Assembly (NCBI GenBank): GCA_014634225.1
Contig: BLFN01000880.1
Coordinates: forward strand, 1,874,802-1,892,126
Source: Acropora yongei
Taxonomy: Eukaryota > Cnidaria > Anthozoa > Scleractinia > Acroporidae
Direction: 5' to 3'
Length of the DNA stretch: 17,325 nucleotides
Shown piece by piece: positions 7,046 through 17,304 of this stretch. Made by a program: the position numbers and the translations under genes. Under the pieces are notes generated by a model, which did not search any database, was not told the origin of the DNA, and saw only the letters and a program-made list of their open reading frames with translations. Numbering within the stretch: position 1 is the first letter of the stretch; each line of letters starts with the position of its first letter.

Positions 7046-9546
7046 CTGACAAGGAATAAAGGCCTATACTCCCTTTCTGATTCTGTTTTTCAGTGGCGTC
7101 AAGATTTCACACACTTTAAAAGATCATTAATTATGTATGAGCATGTTATCCTATTAGATGACGGAAATAGGTCACGTGCATGCATCTTTGCTTCCGCTAA
7201 AGAATGGTCATCCTGAAATGCCCGGAGAGAGTTTTGATTTTGGGTCTCGGGAAAAATCGGGGCTCAATACAGAAAGAATAGATTGAAAGAACACTAAAGT
7301 TTGAAACCAGGTAAGGAAATCAATACTGATCTATATATGTAGATCACGGCAATCTAAACTCAAAAATGAAGTGATTAATTGTAAGTTTCAGCCATTTTCA
7401 GGTGACAATAATCAAATGTTTTGAAACTTGCTCAATTAAAAATGTACTTTTTGATTTGTTTTCTTTCTTGTTTCATAGCTTCTTCGGTACGGAACCCAGT
7501 CCCTAGCGCAAGAGTGGGCATTGTCATGCTACTGATTGGTTATCTTATAACACGAGGCAAGAGACCATTCTATCAGTGTCTGCAGATGGAGCAAGTTTGC
7601 AAGATGACGTAATATGAAGGTTTACTAGGACGAGTTCTCAAAACATGGAAACAAAGCTGTAACGTCACCGCCTTCTTAGCTTAGTTTTAACCGGCTAGTC
7701 CACCATCAAAACTTTACGAGGGAGACACCCAGTTCTGTTTTAAGATATTGCTGATTTGCTGTTATTCTAAGCTGCAAATCTGATCCGTGTGGCAATAGGT
7801 TCAAATACCCGTACAAAGGAGCACTGACAGAGGGAGGGGGATAAAGAGCGCACCGCCGGTTTTCATTGATACCAGTATCGTAACTGAAGGAACTACCGAG
7901 GTTAAATAAAATCACTTTACTTTGAATATCGAAGTACTGATAATATACATGTATCATTGTATTAATTCAATAAAATTCCTGCATCAAACAAGGAAGAGAA
8001 AGTCATAATTTGTGTTCATTCAATAGATTTACGCTTTGTCATTTATTCAGTTTTCATAAGTTGAGATGCAAACTGCAAAGAAGTTAAATTTTTGTCCATG
8101 CACTTCATATTTCTGCCATAAATTCATGCTGTACGCTAAAATACAATACTGGCTAACACTGGACAAAGTTAAATTAAATGGTGATGAGATCGAATTTTTG
8201 CTTGAAATCGTGATCCCTACAACATAACAAAGTCAGACTTGATCATATCACCATTGGCAACGCTAGTCAGTATTCCTGTGATAACATCTGTCAGGAATCT
8301 AGCGGCGAGTTTCTATTCGAATCTAGATACGACGGACAAGCCATACTAGCAAACCCAGTATGCCAATCCGGTTATTACAACAAAATTCCGGTTGGAAAGT
8401 CAAATAGCACACACACCATTTCATTTGGAATAATTAAAAAAAATACGGATAGTGTTTGAAGGCTAACTACAACTCCAAGCTCGCAAGCAATGCTTGAGAT
8501 CTACTATATTTTAGAGCTTTCTAAGCCTCACATGGGTTATTGAACTTGTGAACTTGACAAACGTACTTTCGATTTTACGATCACATAAGTTCCAATTTTT
8601 GATCTGACAATTTCCAATTTTATCAGCTTACTACGGGTTTTATTCCAAAACGTTTCTTCTCGGCTTGTACACAATAAAAACAGCATTTAAAGGTTTTTGA
8701 TTGTAACGTGCATACCCTATCATGCACGAAGAAAGCGAATAAAAGCGGCATCTATCTCATGCACTACCGAAATGTTGTAAAAAGAACCCCTGATATTATT
8801 GTGCTTAATCGATGGAGCACAAACAAAGTGTGTTACAATACTAAGAAACTGTTGTATGCCCTGACTAAGGTTTTCTATTATTGGGTATTTACATTTCCTT
8901 CATACTAAGACGGAATCAGTTTCAAACAGTTTCGGGATAGTTGAATTCCTTTATGGACAATTACTATGATTACATGCATAGGATAAAGATATCAATGCTT
9001 GTCGTGAAAGGGTTCCAACTAAACAAGAACTAAATGTCTCTCTCCTTCTCTTCCATCACCTTGACATAAACCATCCCAGCGGCCATTGAACGGTTGCGCC
9101 TTAAAGCCACTCAGCCGGAGTGCTCTTGCAGTCAATTTTTAAATTGCGTATGAAGGAAATCTATTTCTTTATGTGTAGCCGAAGCCTTTGAATTATAATT
9201 CACTGACAGTCAAGTTATCAGCCGAGTCTCCCAGATCGACGTCAAAATCATTGCACTAATTTATGTCTTGCTGTCTCAGCTGCAACTGTGCCACTGCTGC
9301 CACTGTTTGACCAGTTATAAGAAATGATTTAGCAACAATTGTACCGTTTACGTAAACGGTTGAGGCTGCAAAGGTCGTTAGCATAACGAACAGAAAACTT
9401 ATAATGTTGTCAAAGTTCTTTGCAGGCCTATTTTCTTATTTCTTTCTCTCATAAAATGGTAGCAACATATAGTACAGACAACGATATAGCTTTCGATATG
9501 ACGACTTTAAGAATGAAATGTGGGAGAAATAAACTGTAAATGTCCC
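7046..9546. other. No supported gene: 5' intron/upstream region of gene A and 3' flank of gene B
   Basis: About 2.5 kb of AT-rich sequence without a convincing coding exon. The leader exon and promoter of gene A should lie here, and the 3' UTR of gene B occupies the right end. No exact AATAAA was found on the minus strand in the several hundred bases after the gene B stop; a CATAAA variant occurs near 9262. A 42-codon hydrophobic reading frame at 9256-9384 is discussed in findings. Confidence 0.6.
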
Positions 9547-12500
9547 CTACTCTGCCACAAGTTTAACGTTGTAGGCGTCGCTCCCGAAGAAAGTGAACGC
9601 TAAGAAGAACTTCACCTTTCTGTTTGTAAATGCAGCACTTGTAAGTGGTATCGCACAGAGGTCTGAGCGAAAGCTCACATCTAATTCACCGGTCCTGATT
9701 GTTCCAACTTTAGCGCCTGTTTCCACGATTAACCCCGTAAGCGGGCGCAGCTGCCTTGTATAACGATCGTCGATGAAACGTTTTGTTCTAACGGACTTGA
9801 ATTCATAGAGCATGTCACCAAGGTTCACCAAATGGCCCATTCCTTTTCCTTTCTGTCCCAACCACACCACTGGTCTGTCAGGGTGACGGCATCTTCCGAC
9901 ATCATGGCGATTGATGGCCTTGATTGCGGAGATGAGGTCATCTTTTGCATTTTTCATTATTTCACCGTGTGTGGACGAGCCTCCCTCAAGTAAATGCAAG
10001 CAGGCAATGATGTACTTGTACAAACACGAACGCACTGACTTTTCTTTCAAGGACCAATTAAATATTTTGTTCTCCGCCTCCGCGAGAGGAACAGGAATAA
10101 ATGGGGCAAGTCTCACCCACAAACGCATGGTATGCTCAATGTTTGTGTCATATCGTAAGGCTTCGTTCAATAGTTCAATCATTTGAGGTGCTATCACTGA
10201 AACAGATTCACCATTCTTGGAGCACATATCCATCTCCATGATCACAATTTGCCGATTAATAGATCCTCTACTCGCTCTTCCACTGGTGCGAAGGTGATAC
10301 AGTAAATCTAAAGTTTCCTTGACTTCGCCAGGCGACTTGTTTCGGCGAACCAAACAGGCAAGACGCATACGCCAATAAGCATAATTATCATGGTCAGGGA
10401 CACATTCCAGAGTATTAGAGGTATCAGAAATACCGTCAATGATGAAGGGATGGGCTTCTGCAGATTTCACGTAGTCACAAAAGTCGCCTGTTTTGTGGTC
10501 AATGTACTTGAAAACCTTGCACATCATGCTCACCTCTGGAATGTAACTGTCCACAGAATCTGGAGCTATGCTAACGGCAAGCCTAAAATTCTTCACTCCT
10601 TCCTGGGCCATTTCTATCACGCGCTCGATTTCGGCTTCTTGCTCAACGAGGTTGCTCACCTCTCGACTGTAGACAACCCCTTTCATTTGAACATGCTGCC
10701 CTCTTGCCACGCGTGAATAGTCCTGGGAGCAATAGATGCCATCATCAGTGTACTTGATTGCCATGGAAAACCCAGCTGACTTCTTCTTGATGCTATAAAA
10801 GCGACCCAAATGTACCTTAAAGAATGGGTTGTCTGGGAAAAGTGAAATCGCCTTTTCAAACACCTTGACTGCATCGTCATCAATAGGAATGTCCTCGATC
10901 AGCTGAGAAAACGAATTTTGCTGATGAGAGGCATGGTCGACTATTCGATTGACTAAAACATCACTAACGACCCCCTCTGACATGTGCTCAAAGAAGTCAA
11001 GGGCTTTCTCAGCAAGCTGGCTTTTCCAGTTGTCAAGATGCATAGGAGATGGACCTTTAGAACTTGTCAGGGTCAGCAGTCGACGAAGCATTTCCACTGC
11101 GATTAGATCATGCCTTGGCCTCCATTTCCCATCCTCTTCTAGTAGCAGCTCTCGGGACAACTCAGGAAGAACTTCCTCTAGCGGAATCACCTCGCGGCGC
11201 GGTACTTGAAATAATTCAGCAAATTCAGTCGCTGAGAGTGAGTTGTGGCCATAATGAAAAGCCATGGCTAAGAAAAGAAGTACCTTCTGTTCTCTCAATT
11301 CCAGTTCTCGAAGGCAGCCTTCTACAAATGGCTCTAAACCAGTGAACCTCTCTCCAAACGTTGTCAACGCATAGTAGAAAGGTATCTGTAGCTGCTTTGG
11401 ACCATGATCGCGAAGGACGCAAAGTTCCCCGAGTTTTTCTTTTCTTTGAATGCTGTAGATCTCCACGAATTGTTTAGTTTCGTGAGGATTGAGTGTATCT
11501 GCCAAGCGAAGTGGAGGAGTCTTTTCAGACTGGTGTTTTGCCTTTATTTGGCTTTGGTGGATTACCTCCAAAAGCACACACGGAATTCTGTCATTTGATA
11601 GAACGTTGTACAAAGTATCTACATCAAACTGGTCGCTTTGTACCTGTTTGCAGTCAACGAGAACAATGACAGGCAATCTACAAAATTCAGCCACGACCTT
11701 GATTGCTTGAGCTACTTCTGCATGACCGACAGACTTGAGAAAAACGCAAGGGTATTTTTCGTGGTAGTCAAAAATAATCTTTCTGGCCGAGGTTGAGCCA
11801 CCAGTTCCTCTTTGATGAGGCATTCTCAGTCTCAATGTACCCGCCCCCAGCAGTAGCTCATCGACCTTGTTCTTTAGTGCCTTCCAGTTGCCACGTTCCA
11901 CGGCATAGCCCATTTGAAGAGCATACCAAGAGATGAGACCCCCTCGGTAAAAATGGTAAGCATCTTCAGTTCCGAATTGCGGTGTACTTCCGACTGACTG
12001 GAACAAAACTTCCACCTCTGCATTAATCCAGCGAGAAGAAGGAGGTAAAACCTTGAAGTCCACTTTTTGAGGGTCAGTTGGATCTGCCACTGGAAGGGAA
12101 AAATCCTGGTCTTCTGGAATAAATGGTGATAAATTGACACACTGGCAGAGTGCATTACAGATGTCCTCAAGACTTATGCTTTGCACTTCCACACCCCATT
12201 CATCAGCAACGTCTTTTAAGTAACTGCTTACACTGTCACCGGTTGATGCGATGACCAGCTTTACTTGGTCATAGAGAGCCGAAAACTGGACAGCTTTAAA
12301 AACATTCGACAGACTTCTGCACAGCGCTTCCGTTGCTTCCAACGATTTCCACAGAACTGTGAAGGTGATAGGGACTTCGTAAATCTTACTAAGAACCGAG
12401 AAAAATTCACTCATCCACTTCAAGTTTCCTTTTATGTTTCTTTCGCTTTCTGGCATACCCTCAAGAAGAACCCAGGGTATACCAGTAAGTGATCCTCCCG

Positions 12501-13943
12501 GAAACTTTTTGCGATCTTCATCAGGAGATGGTGGAAGAATTCGACAAATCTTCTTGCCCATATTTTCACAGAAGGTTTCACAACTCGCTAGGTAACCTGT
12601 CTTCACACTATTAGCATCAAAGTCCAATACAGCGATCCAAGGGACTTGGGCAAAATAATGAATGAAAGGCGACTCTGTGACATTTTCAGGAGAAACGACC
12701 AGAACATGTTTACGACCTCTATCCAGTAATTTTACCTCATGCTTCATGAAGTTCAGGGCTGGAGGTGAACATTGAGATGGCAACGTAATCTGCATACTAG
12801 CCGTGGGTGAAGGGACAGAAAAAGCACCAAAACTGCTCATGCGTTTCAAAAGATTATCAGCAGCCGAATCCCAAGTGAAGACTGAACTCCATTTGTCCCA
12901 AAGCAACTCAGCCATAGCACATGCATCTTCACGGTCATTAAGTGCGCCATCAATTGCATTTGTCCAAGCTTCTTCACAATCTGTGGCACTATCAGTTGAG
13001 CACAACAGCTGCAAAAAGTCTTGCCCAAACTCTTTCCGAAGAAATTTTGCAACACCACTCGAGGACGGAATTACAATTGGAACTTTAGCACCCACGGCTT
13101 CTAGAGAAAGGACACCAAACCCATCAGACGAAGAAGGTATCAGCACCAGGGAAACACCCCGTATTTCCACGCCAATTGCTTCCTGGCTCAGATCAAATCG
13201 TTTAACTTCAACTTTAATTCGAGAGTGACCTAAGGCATTCGATATGTCTTCTTTTAACTCTCGAACCATTTCTCGATCAGTACCCACCACGGTTAAATGA
13301 ATGTAGCGTTCTCGTTGTCTACAGGATGCGAGGGCAGCTGTGACTAGTTTAAGACTATTGGTGTTTGGATTGCTAAAGTCCCCTAAAATGAGGCACCTAG
13401 TCTGTGGAGTCATAATTTTATTCCGAGGGGCGACATCCGGTAAACCAGGGATTATTGTGATGACATCACGGTTCAGTATCGCCTGCCACTGCTCTACCAC
13501 CAGTGGACCTATACCAGCAACAATATCGGCGTTTAAGCCCAAGTCCCTCTCTCTCTCTTTATCCTCTCCAGGCAAATTATGAAAAACGTGGAGCCGCTTG
13601 CAATCCAAGCGCTTTGCTTGAATTGCTGCGGCAGTACCTGAAATTATTCCATGGCCAACAATGAGATCCACTTTGAAAGGGAAATCAGTATGAAGTTGAA
13701 GAAGTTGTTCGTTTCCCTCCCGAAGCCCAGGTTGGATTGTGGCCTTAATGAGGTTCACCCCGTCCTTTGTTGCTGTTATTGTTTCTTGTTCACTCGCATG
13801 AAGGACCAGACACGCAACGTAAATGTCATGATTCCTGGCAAAGCTTCGGCTAAGCTGCCTATTGATCGTACACACGCTACGTTGCCAACTAGACCATCGT
13901 TCAGATATCAAAAGAATTCTTCGAGGATATGCTTCTGCCTCAC
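9547..13943 (-). CDS. Gene B main exon: glycosyltransferase fused to SAMD9-like STAND NTPase
   Basis: An uninterrupted 4.4-kb exon encoding about 1465 residues; acceptor ttggtcttagtttcag|, stop TAG at 9547-9549. (1) A GT-B glycosyltransferase, family 4 type, occupies the first about 370 residues: RRILLISERW, the HVFHNLPGED loop, then PSSSDGFGVLSLEAVG, the nucleotide-sugar signature with Asp in place of the usual first Glu. (2) A SIR2-like region as in SAMD9 follows, with VPWIAVLDFDANS. (3) The SAMD9 hallmark HFYRGGLISWYA precedes (4) the P-loop HQRGTGGSTSARK, without the Walker A lysine, and a Walker B-like PVIVLVDC. (5) A helical stretch includes FYYALTTFGERF and VLLFLAMAFHYGHNSL. (6) TPR-like repeats include VFEKAISLFPDNPFFKVHLG. 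(7) A C-terminal OB-like segment ends FFLAFTFFGSDAYNVKL. SAMD9 proteins are cytoplasmic antiviral and growth-control factors; by analogy this is a cytosolic sensor/effector. The sugar substrate is unknown and catalysis is not assured. Confidence 0.88.
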
Positions 13944-14090
13944 CTGAAACTAAGACCAAACTGTCAGTATATATGAAAAATTCCAGTGTGTTTCTCAACT
14001 TGAACCGCTATTAATTAGGCTGGTCGCGAGAGAGAAAACGAAAACTGGTCAATACGACATCAAAAGTTCCATATAACCCACCTTTCTTAC
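13944..14090 (-). other. 147-base intron of gene B
   Basis: Donor CCAG|gtaagaaag and acceptor ttagtttcag| on the minus strand, phase 1. An apparent in-frame start inside the intron (13998) is not used if this intron is removed. Confidence 0.85.
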
Positions 14091-14166
14091 CTGGTACTGA
14101 ATCTGTCGATATGTTGTTCAAATTTGTGGATACAGAAGGTTGCGATTTGTCGAGCACATCTTTGTC
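14091..14166 (-). CDS. Gene B linker exon
   Basis: 76 bases between acceptor gtttttctttag| and donor TACCAG|gtaagaaag. It encodes 25 residues starting DKDVLDKSQPSVSTNLNN, a polar, probably disordered linker. It starts on a codon boundary and ends with one base that completes the Gly codon of the main exon (P-G-E-A-E-A-Y-P). Phase agreement on both sides makes it well supported. No domain. Confidence 0.8.
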
Positions 14167-14380
14167 CTAAAGAAAAACATTGAAGCGTTTAAAATAAAAA
14201 AAAAAAGAAAAAAGAAAACATTAAAGATATCCATCAATTAAACAACAAAACTCGACGCCTTCTTGGAAATTTTTGAGTAAGGCGTAAGGCGCAATTTTTG
14301 CATAAGGCCTAAGCTGAGAAATGTGGGTTTGCCAGCGTCGCTGAAGGAAACGTGGGAGGGGACAAACTTAACAGGCCTAT

Positions 14381-14460
14381 CCCGTCAAACTAGTAGAGTT
14401 CCGAGAAGGGGGTGAATCAAGGCACGCAGGAGAAAGGTCCTGTAGGCCTCTTTGGAGACT
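14381..14460. repeat. Diverged interspersed segment, copy 1
   Basis: Shares the exact 13-mer cccgtcaaactag with 16524-16536 and a second block of similar order: agg-cct-(c)t-taggcctctttggaga here versus agggtctccaggcttttttggaga at about 16650-16672. The two copies lie in two introns of gene B in the same orientation. On the minus strand this copy sits at the end of a 64-codon open frame (14385-14579) that has a protein-like look but no recognised domain. Confidence 0.4.
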
Positions 14461-14689
14461 TCTTGCGACCGATAGGGATTTGATAACGACGGCTTGTAGT
14501 TTTCTGAAAGTTTGGAATAGAACGCCATGCCTTTTGCATGTTTGAGAATAGCAAAAGCGTTGAACGTGTGTCCTGACATTACAAGGTGAGACCTCTTTCC
14601 ACCACGAAAGATCCCACTGCTCTACTAGTATCAGGAGATGAATTTTCAATTTCCATTTCTGTTTCGTTTAGCAGAATATGTTAAGATAC

Positions 14690-15150
14690 GAGACAACTCC
14701 ATGGTCCATTATGCTAACGTAATAATCACCGGAGAGAGAGAGTTAAATCGAAGATAGAGTTTCTAAAAAAGAGGTTTTAAATATTGCGGCGCAATGCTTT
14801 GGAACCAACTCCCAAATGAATCTAAACTAGCAGAATCGATATATTCATTTAATAAATGTATCAAAACGTAGTTGTGTCATGTCATGACACATGTGTTGAT
14901 CTTGTACTTAGTTTACAATATTCTACTTTATTTATTATAGTTGAATTTTTGTAGTCTTACACTTACCATATCATTAATTCATGTACTTAGTTTACATTTT
15001 TATCTTGGACCTATGATATTATTAATCTTGCATTATTAGTTTTAGTGTCTTTTTATGATTGAACAAACACGCCCTCCATGAAAACCAGCTGAGTGTTGTT
15101 GGGGCTAGCGTGTTTTTTTTTTTTTTTATTTCAATAAAGTATACCGACCT
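14690..15150 (+). mobile_element. 3' remnant of a non-LTR retrotransposon (LINE, CR1/L2-like)
   Basis: On the plus strand 14773-14871 translates as GFKYCGAMLWNQLPNESK and onward to a stop. This matches the conserved C-terminal end of many LINE reverse-transcriptase proteins (F-x-Y-R-G-A-x-x-W-N-x-L-P). Just upstream, pieces of the same protein (DNSMVHYANV) appear in another frame, interrupted by stops and shifts. Downstream come about 250 bases of 3' UTR, a hairpin-like region near 15070-15112, a T-run, and aataaag followed by a short (tacc)-like tail. The element is 5'-truncated and decayed; the family is inferred, not proven. Confidence 0.7.
14873..14891. repeat. Perfect 9-bp inverted repeat with one-base loop
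   Basis: The sequence tgtgtcatg-t-catgacaca reads as its own reverse complement around a single base. It lies directly after the stop codon of the LINE remnant. Probably part of the element's 3' UTR; too short to call a functional hairpin. Confidence 0.5.
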
Positions 15151-15311
15151 ACCTACCCAAGGACTGTGGTACGTCGACCGTAATAAAAGCCGCGACCTGC
15201 ACTTGACAATCCAGTATCAAATTTTACAATAATTGAATCGAACTGTTTTTCAACATTCCAAATCATTACACTGGCTGTTTACTGAAACAAGACAGAAGTG
15301 AAATAGAATAC

Positions 15312-15567
15312 CTTAACTTGTGAGAAATAGGACTCCGTTTCTGCTTCCAGAGAACCTCCTTCACAAGTTTTCGCAAGTACATCATTTCTCACCCGCCCAA
15401 CACCCAGTTCACTTTTAGACAATGGGGTGTCTCTATTTTGCGTTGTTCCACTGCTCCTCAAAATTCCCTGAGTAACCTCTTCACCCGAAGTCGAATTGAT
15501 TCCTGCATCCTCCTCTGCCACCGCATCTCTTGCAGCTGGCAATGACAAACTGGTGTCTGTGGTCTTG
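15312..15567 (-). CDS. Gene B linker exon, acidic and low complexity
   Basis: 256 bases between acceptor ctgtttttaacag| and donor CAAGTTAAG|gtattc. The reading frame that joins the next exon in phase is open throughout and encodes 85 residues rich in Ser, Thr, Glu, Asp and Gly, for example RDAVAEEDAGINSTSGEEV, with no recognised domain. It starts with the third base of a split codon and ends on a codon boundary. Likely a disordered spacer in front of the glycosyltransferase. Splice sites and phase support it; the sequence itself shows no homology I can name. Confidence 0.75.
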
Positions 15568-15902
15568 CTGTTAAAAACAGGGAGTTAGGTTAGTAACTAT
15601 GCACACCAAAGACAACATAAGCTCAAGACCGCGTACAATACGCCAGCTGATAACTGGTCGTATTCTGGATCCGTAACATACCCGCGAAAGAACTGAAATG
15701 AACCAGTGAACATTTACTGATTCATTTACTCTTTAAAAGAAGGTTCATTTATTCATATTCATGGCAGAAAGAACGGATGTGAAATAAGGTTGTTATCATC
15801 AAACCCTCACAAAATTCGTACTGGATTTGAAACTTCAAAAGCCAGCGACAAAACCACTTACAAACTTGCAGAAAAGCATCCGAATTCGTTTTCCCTACTG
15901 AC

Positions 15903-15948
15903 CTCGGTTTTGTTTGGTCTTCAACGAAAACATCGACTTCTTGATCAT
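15903..15948 (-). CDS. Possible small exon of gene B
   Basis: The donor AACCGAG|gtcagtag is good, and the frame DQEVDVFVEDQTKP ends with two bases that complete a Ser codon with the 15312-15567 exon. The acidic composition resembles its neighbour. The acceptor side is weak: the only AG positions near 15950 lack a pyrimidine tract, and an in-frame TGA lies just beyond. The phase it would need from the next upstream exon differs from that exon's best frame. Kept as a low-confidence candidate. Confidence 0.28.
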
Positions 15949-16523
15949 GCACTCAGTGGTGTCAGCGATGTTTTGTAGTTCAAATCGTTATTTCAGTTTC
16001 TGACCTCAAAACCAAGGCCGAGGGAAAATTTGGCTCTGATATGGTCCAAACAACAGTTGAAAGAAACTGGAAATAGCGTCGCTGAATAAATTTTCGATGA
16101 TTTCGATCTCAGCGCAAGATGGGTAGGGTGGGTGAAATACCGTCAAATATAATACGGCTTTCGTGTATTTTGATTAGCTGTATTTTCTATGGCATGGTTA
16201 AAAAGTTTTACCCATCTATCGGCTCTAAGATGTCATCAACTGCAGATGGTTGCCCTCCTTCTAAACTTCCTGAAACAATAATACCATATTTCAATGAAAA
16301 GGCGCAATGTTCAGCCTGTAATAATAATCATTGCCCTCCCCTTTTACAGACTGAATAGGCTGCCCCTAAAAGGTTACAGAAGCTCAAACTAATAAAATTG
16401 AACACAAAAAAATTATTTGTTATTTATATACCTTCGTTTGTTCCTTTTCTCTTCTTTCTTTTATTCCCCTTTCTCCCTTGGCTCTTTTTACTCTTATGTG
16501 GTAGAAAGAATAAAAGTTAATTA

Positions 16524-16677
16524 CCCGTCAAACTAGAAGTTTCAGTATCAAAACGAGTGCTGGCGAGGAGAGAACATTCAGTTGGATAGAGAGAGAGTGC
16601 GTCGGTAGAGAACTTTGTTCGCTCTTTAAAGAAGGGTGAGCAGTGTGAAGGGTCTCCAGGCTTTTTTGGAGATAACT
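16524..16677. repeat. Diverged interspersed segment, copy 2
   Basis: Partner of the segment near 14381 (13 identical bases at one end and a similar block near 16640-16672). This copy is about twice as long between the shared blocks. No terminal inverted repeats or target duplications are seen. Confidence 0.35.
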
Positions 16678-17041
16678 CAAAGAGCAATATCTATAATTCC
16701 AGGAAAAGAAACAGTTTTCAAATACTGATGCGCTGCGGGAAGAATGTAACTGGGTACAAAGATATGAGTATAGCATCTTTGACTGCAATGATTTTTTTTT
16801 TAAATGAAGGTGATGCCATCCCCCTTCCCCCCACAAAAACAAGAATTATTGAAACCTTTGTTTGAATGGTTTGAGAGCAACGGTCAAACTGGTATTGTGC
16901 CATTTAGACTCAACTGAATAGTTTTCCTTAAAGTGCGAAGAACATTTTGGACTTTATAGTTATAAATAATAATATATACAATACAATATGCACTTCCCCT
17001 TCAGAAAATAAAAAAAAAGCTATGCATTGCATTTAGTGTAC

Positions 17042-17125
17042 CTTGGCAAGGGCGACTTCTGGGCCTCGACGCAGTTCTGGTTTCCCCTGCTTCTTTGTCG
17101 CCGAGGCTTCGTCTTCCGTGACGAT
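17042..17125 (-). CDS. Gene B upstream exon (probable)
   Basis: 84 bases between acceptor tatctacttacgcag| and donor CTTGCCAAG|gtacac. The segment is clearly more GC-rich than its surroundings. The frame starting on the first base is open and gives 28 residues, IVTEDEASATKKQGKPELRR then GPEVALAK, charged and linker-like. All three frames are open, so the frame is not certain; splicing directly to 15312-15567 would require a different one. It is assigned to gene B by position and composition. Upstream exons, including the true start, lie beyond the window. Confidence 0.55.
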
Positions 17126-17304
17126 CTGCGTAAGTAGATAATCGTGACCAATTCTTTTTAAGTTTCAGAAAGTATAACTAAACGTGACGTTATTTACTTT
17201 TAACTCCTGATACTGGGGGTACTATTTAATCCTTGCATCAATTTTTTTACAGATAAATAGTCAAAACAGAAGTATTAATACACAACTGAAACAAGGTCCA
17301 CTAG

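Larger units (their letters stand above)
14167..15311 (-). other. Intron of gene B with LINE debris
   Basis: Donor GTTAAG|gtattc, acceptor tttttctttag|, phase 0. It contains an A-rich stretch near 14200-14215, one of the two related segments (about 14381-14460), the LINE 3' remnant (14690-15150) and a short perfect inverted repeat at 14873-14891. Confidence 0.7.
15568..17041 (-). other. Intron region of gene B
   Basis: About 1.5 kb between the 15312-15567 and 17042-17125 exons, perhaps interrupted by a small exon near 15903. It holds the second copy of the related segment (about 16524-16677), a pyrimidine-rich block near 16434-16500 and otherwise nothing recognisable. Confidence 0.5.

Noticed and set aside
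7421..7612. Plus-strand frame starting with a hydrophobic run (FLICFLSCFIASS)
   Set aside because: The hydrophobic run is a pyrimidine-rich stretch ending in atag, more like a splice-acceptor lookalike; the rest has no domain.
7706..7957. 83-residue minus-strand frame between genes A and B
   Set aside because: No acceptor/donor pair or domain; composition not convincing.
12803..13228. 141-residue plus-strand frame opposite gene B
   Set aside because: Shadow of the minus-strand coding exon; no independent evidence.
13944..13998. Extra 18 residues at the N terminus of the main gene B frame
   Set aside because: A strong acceptor (tttcag) at 13944 and a phase-matched upstream exon show these bases are intron.
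16119..16358. 79-residue plus-strand frame with several cysteines
   Set aside because: Lies in an intron of gene B, no splice or promoter support, no known cysteine pattern.
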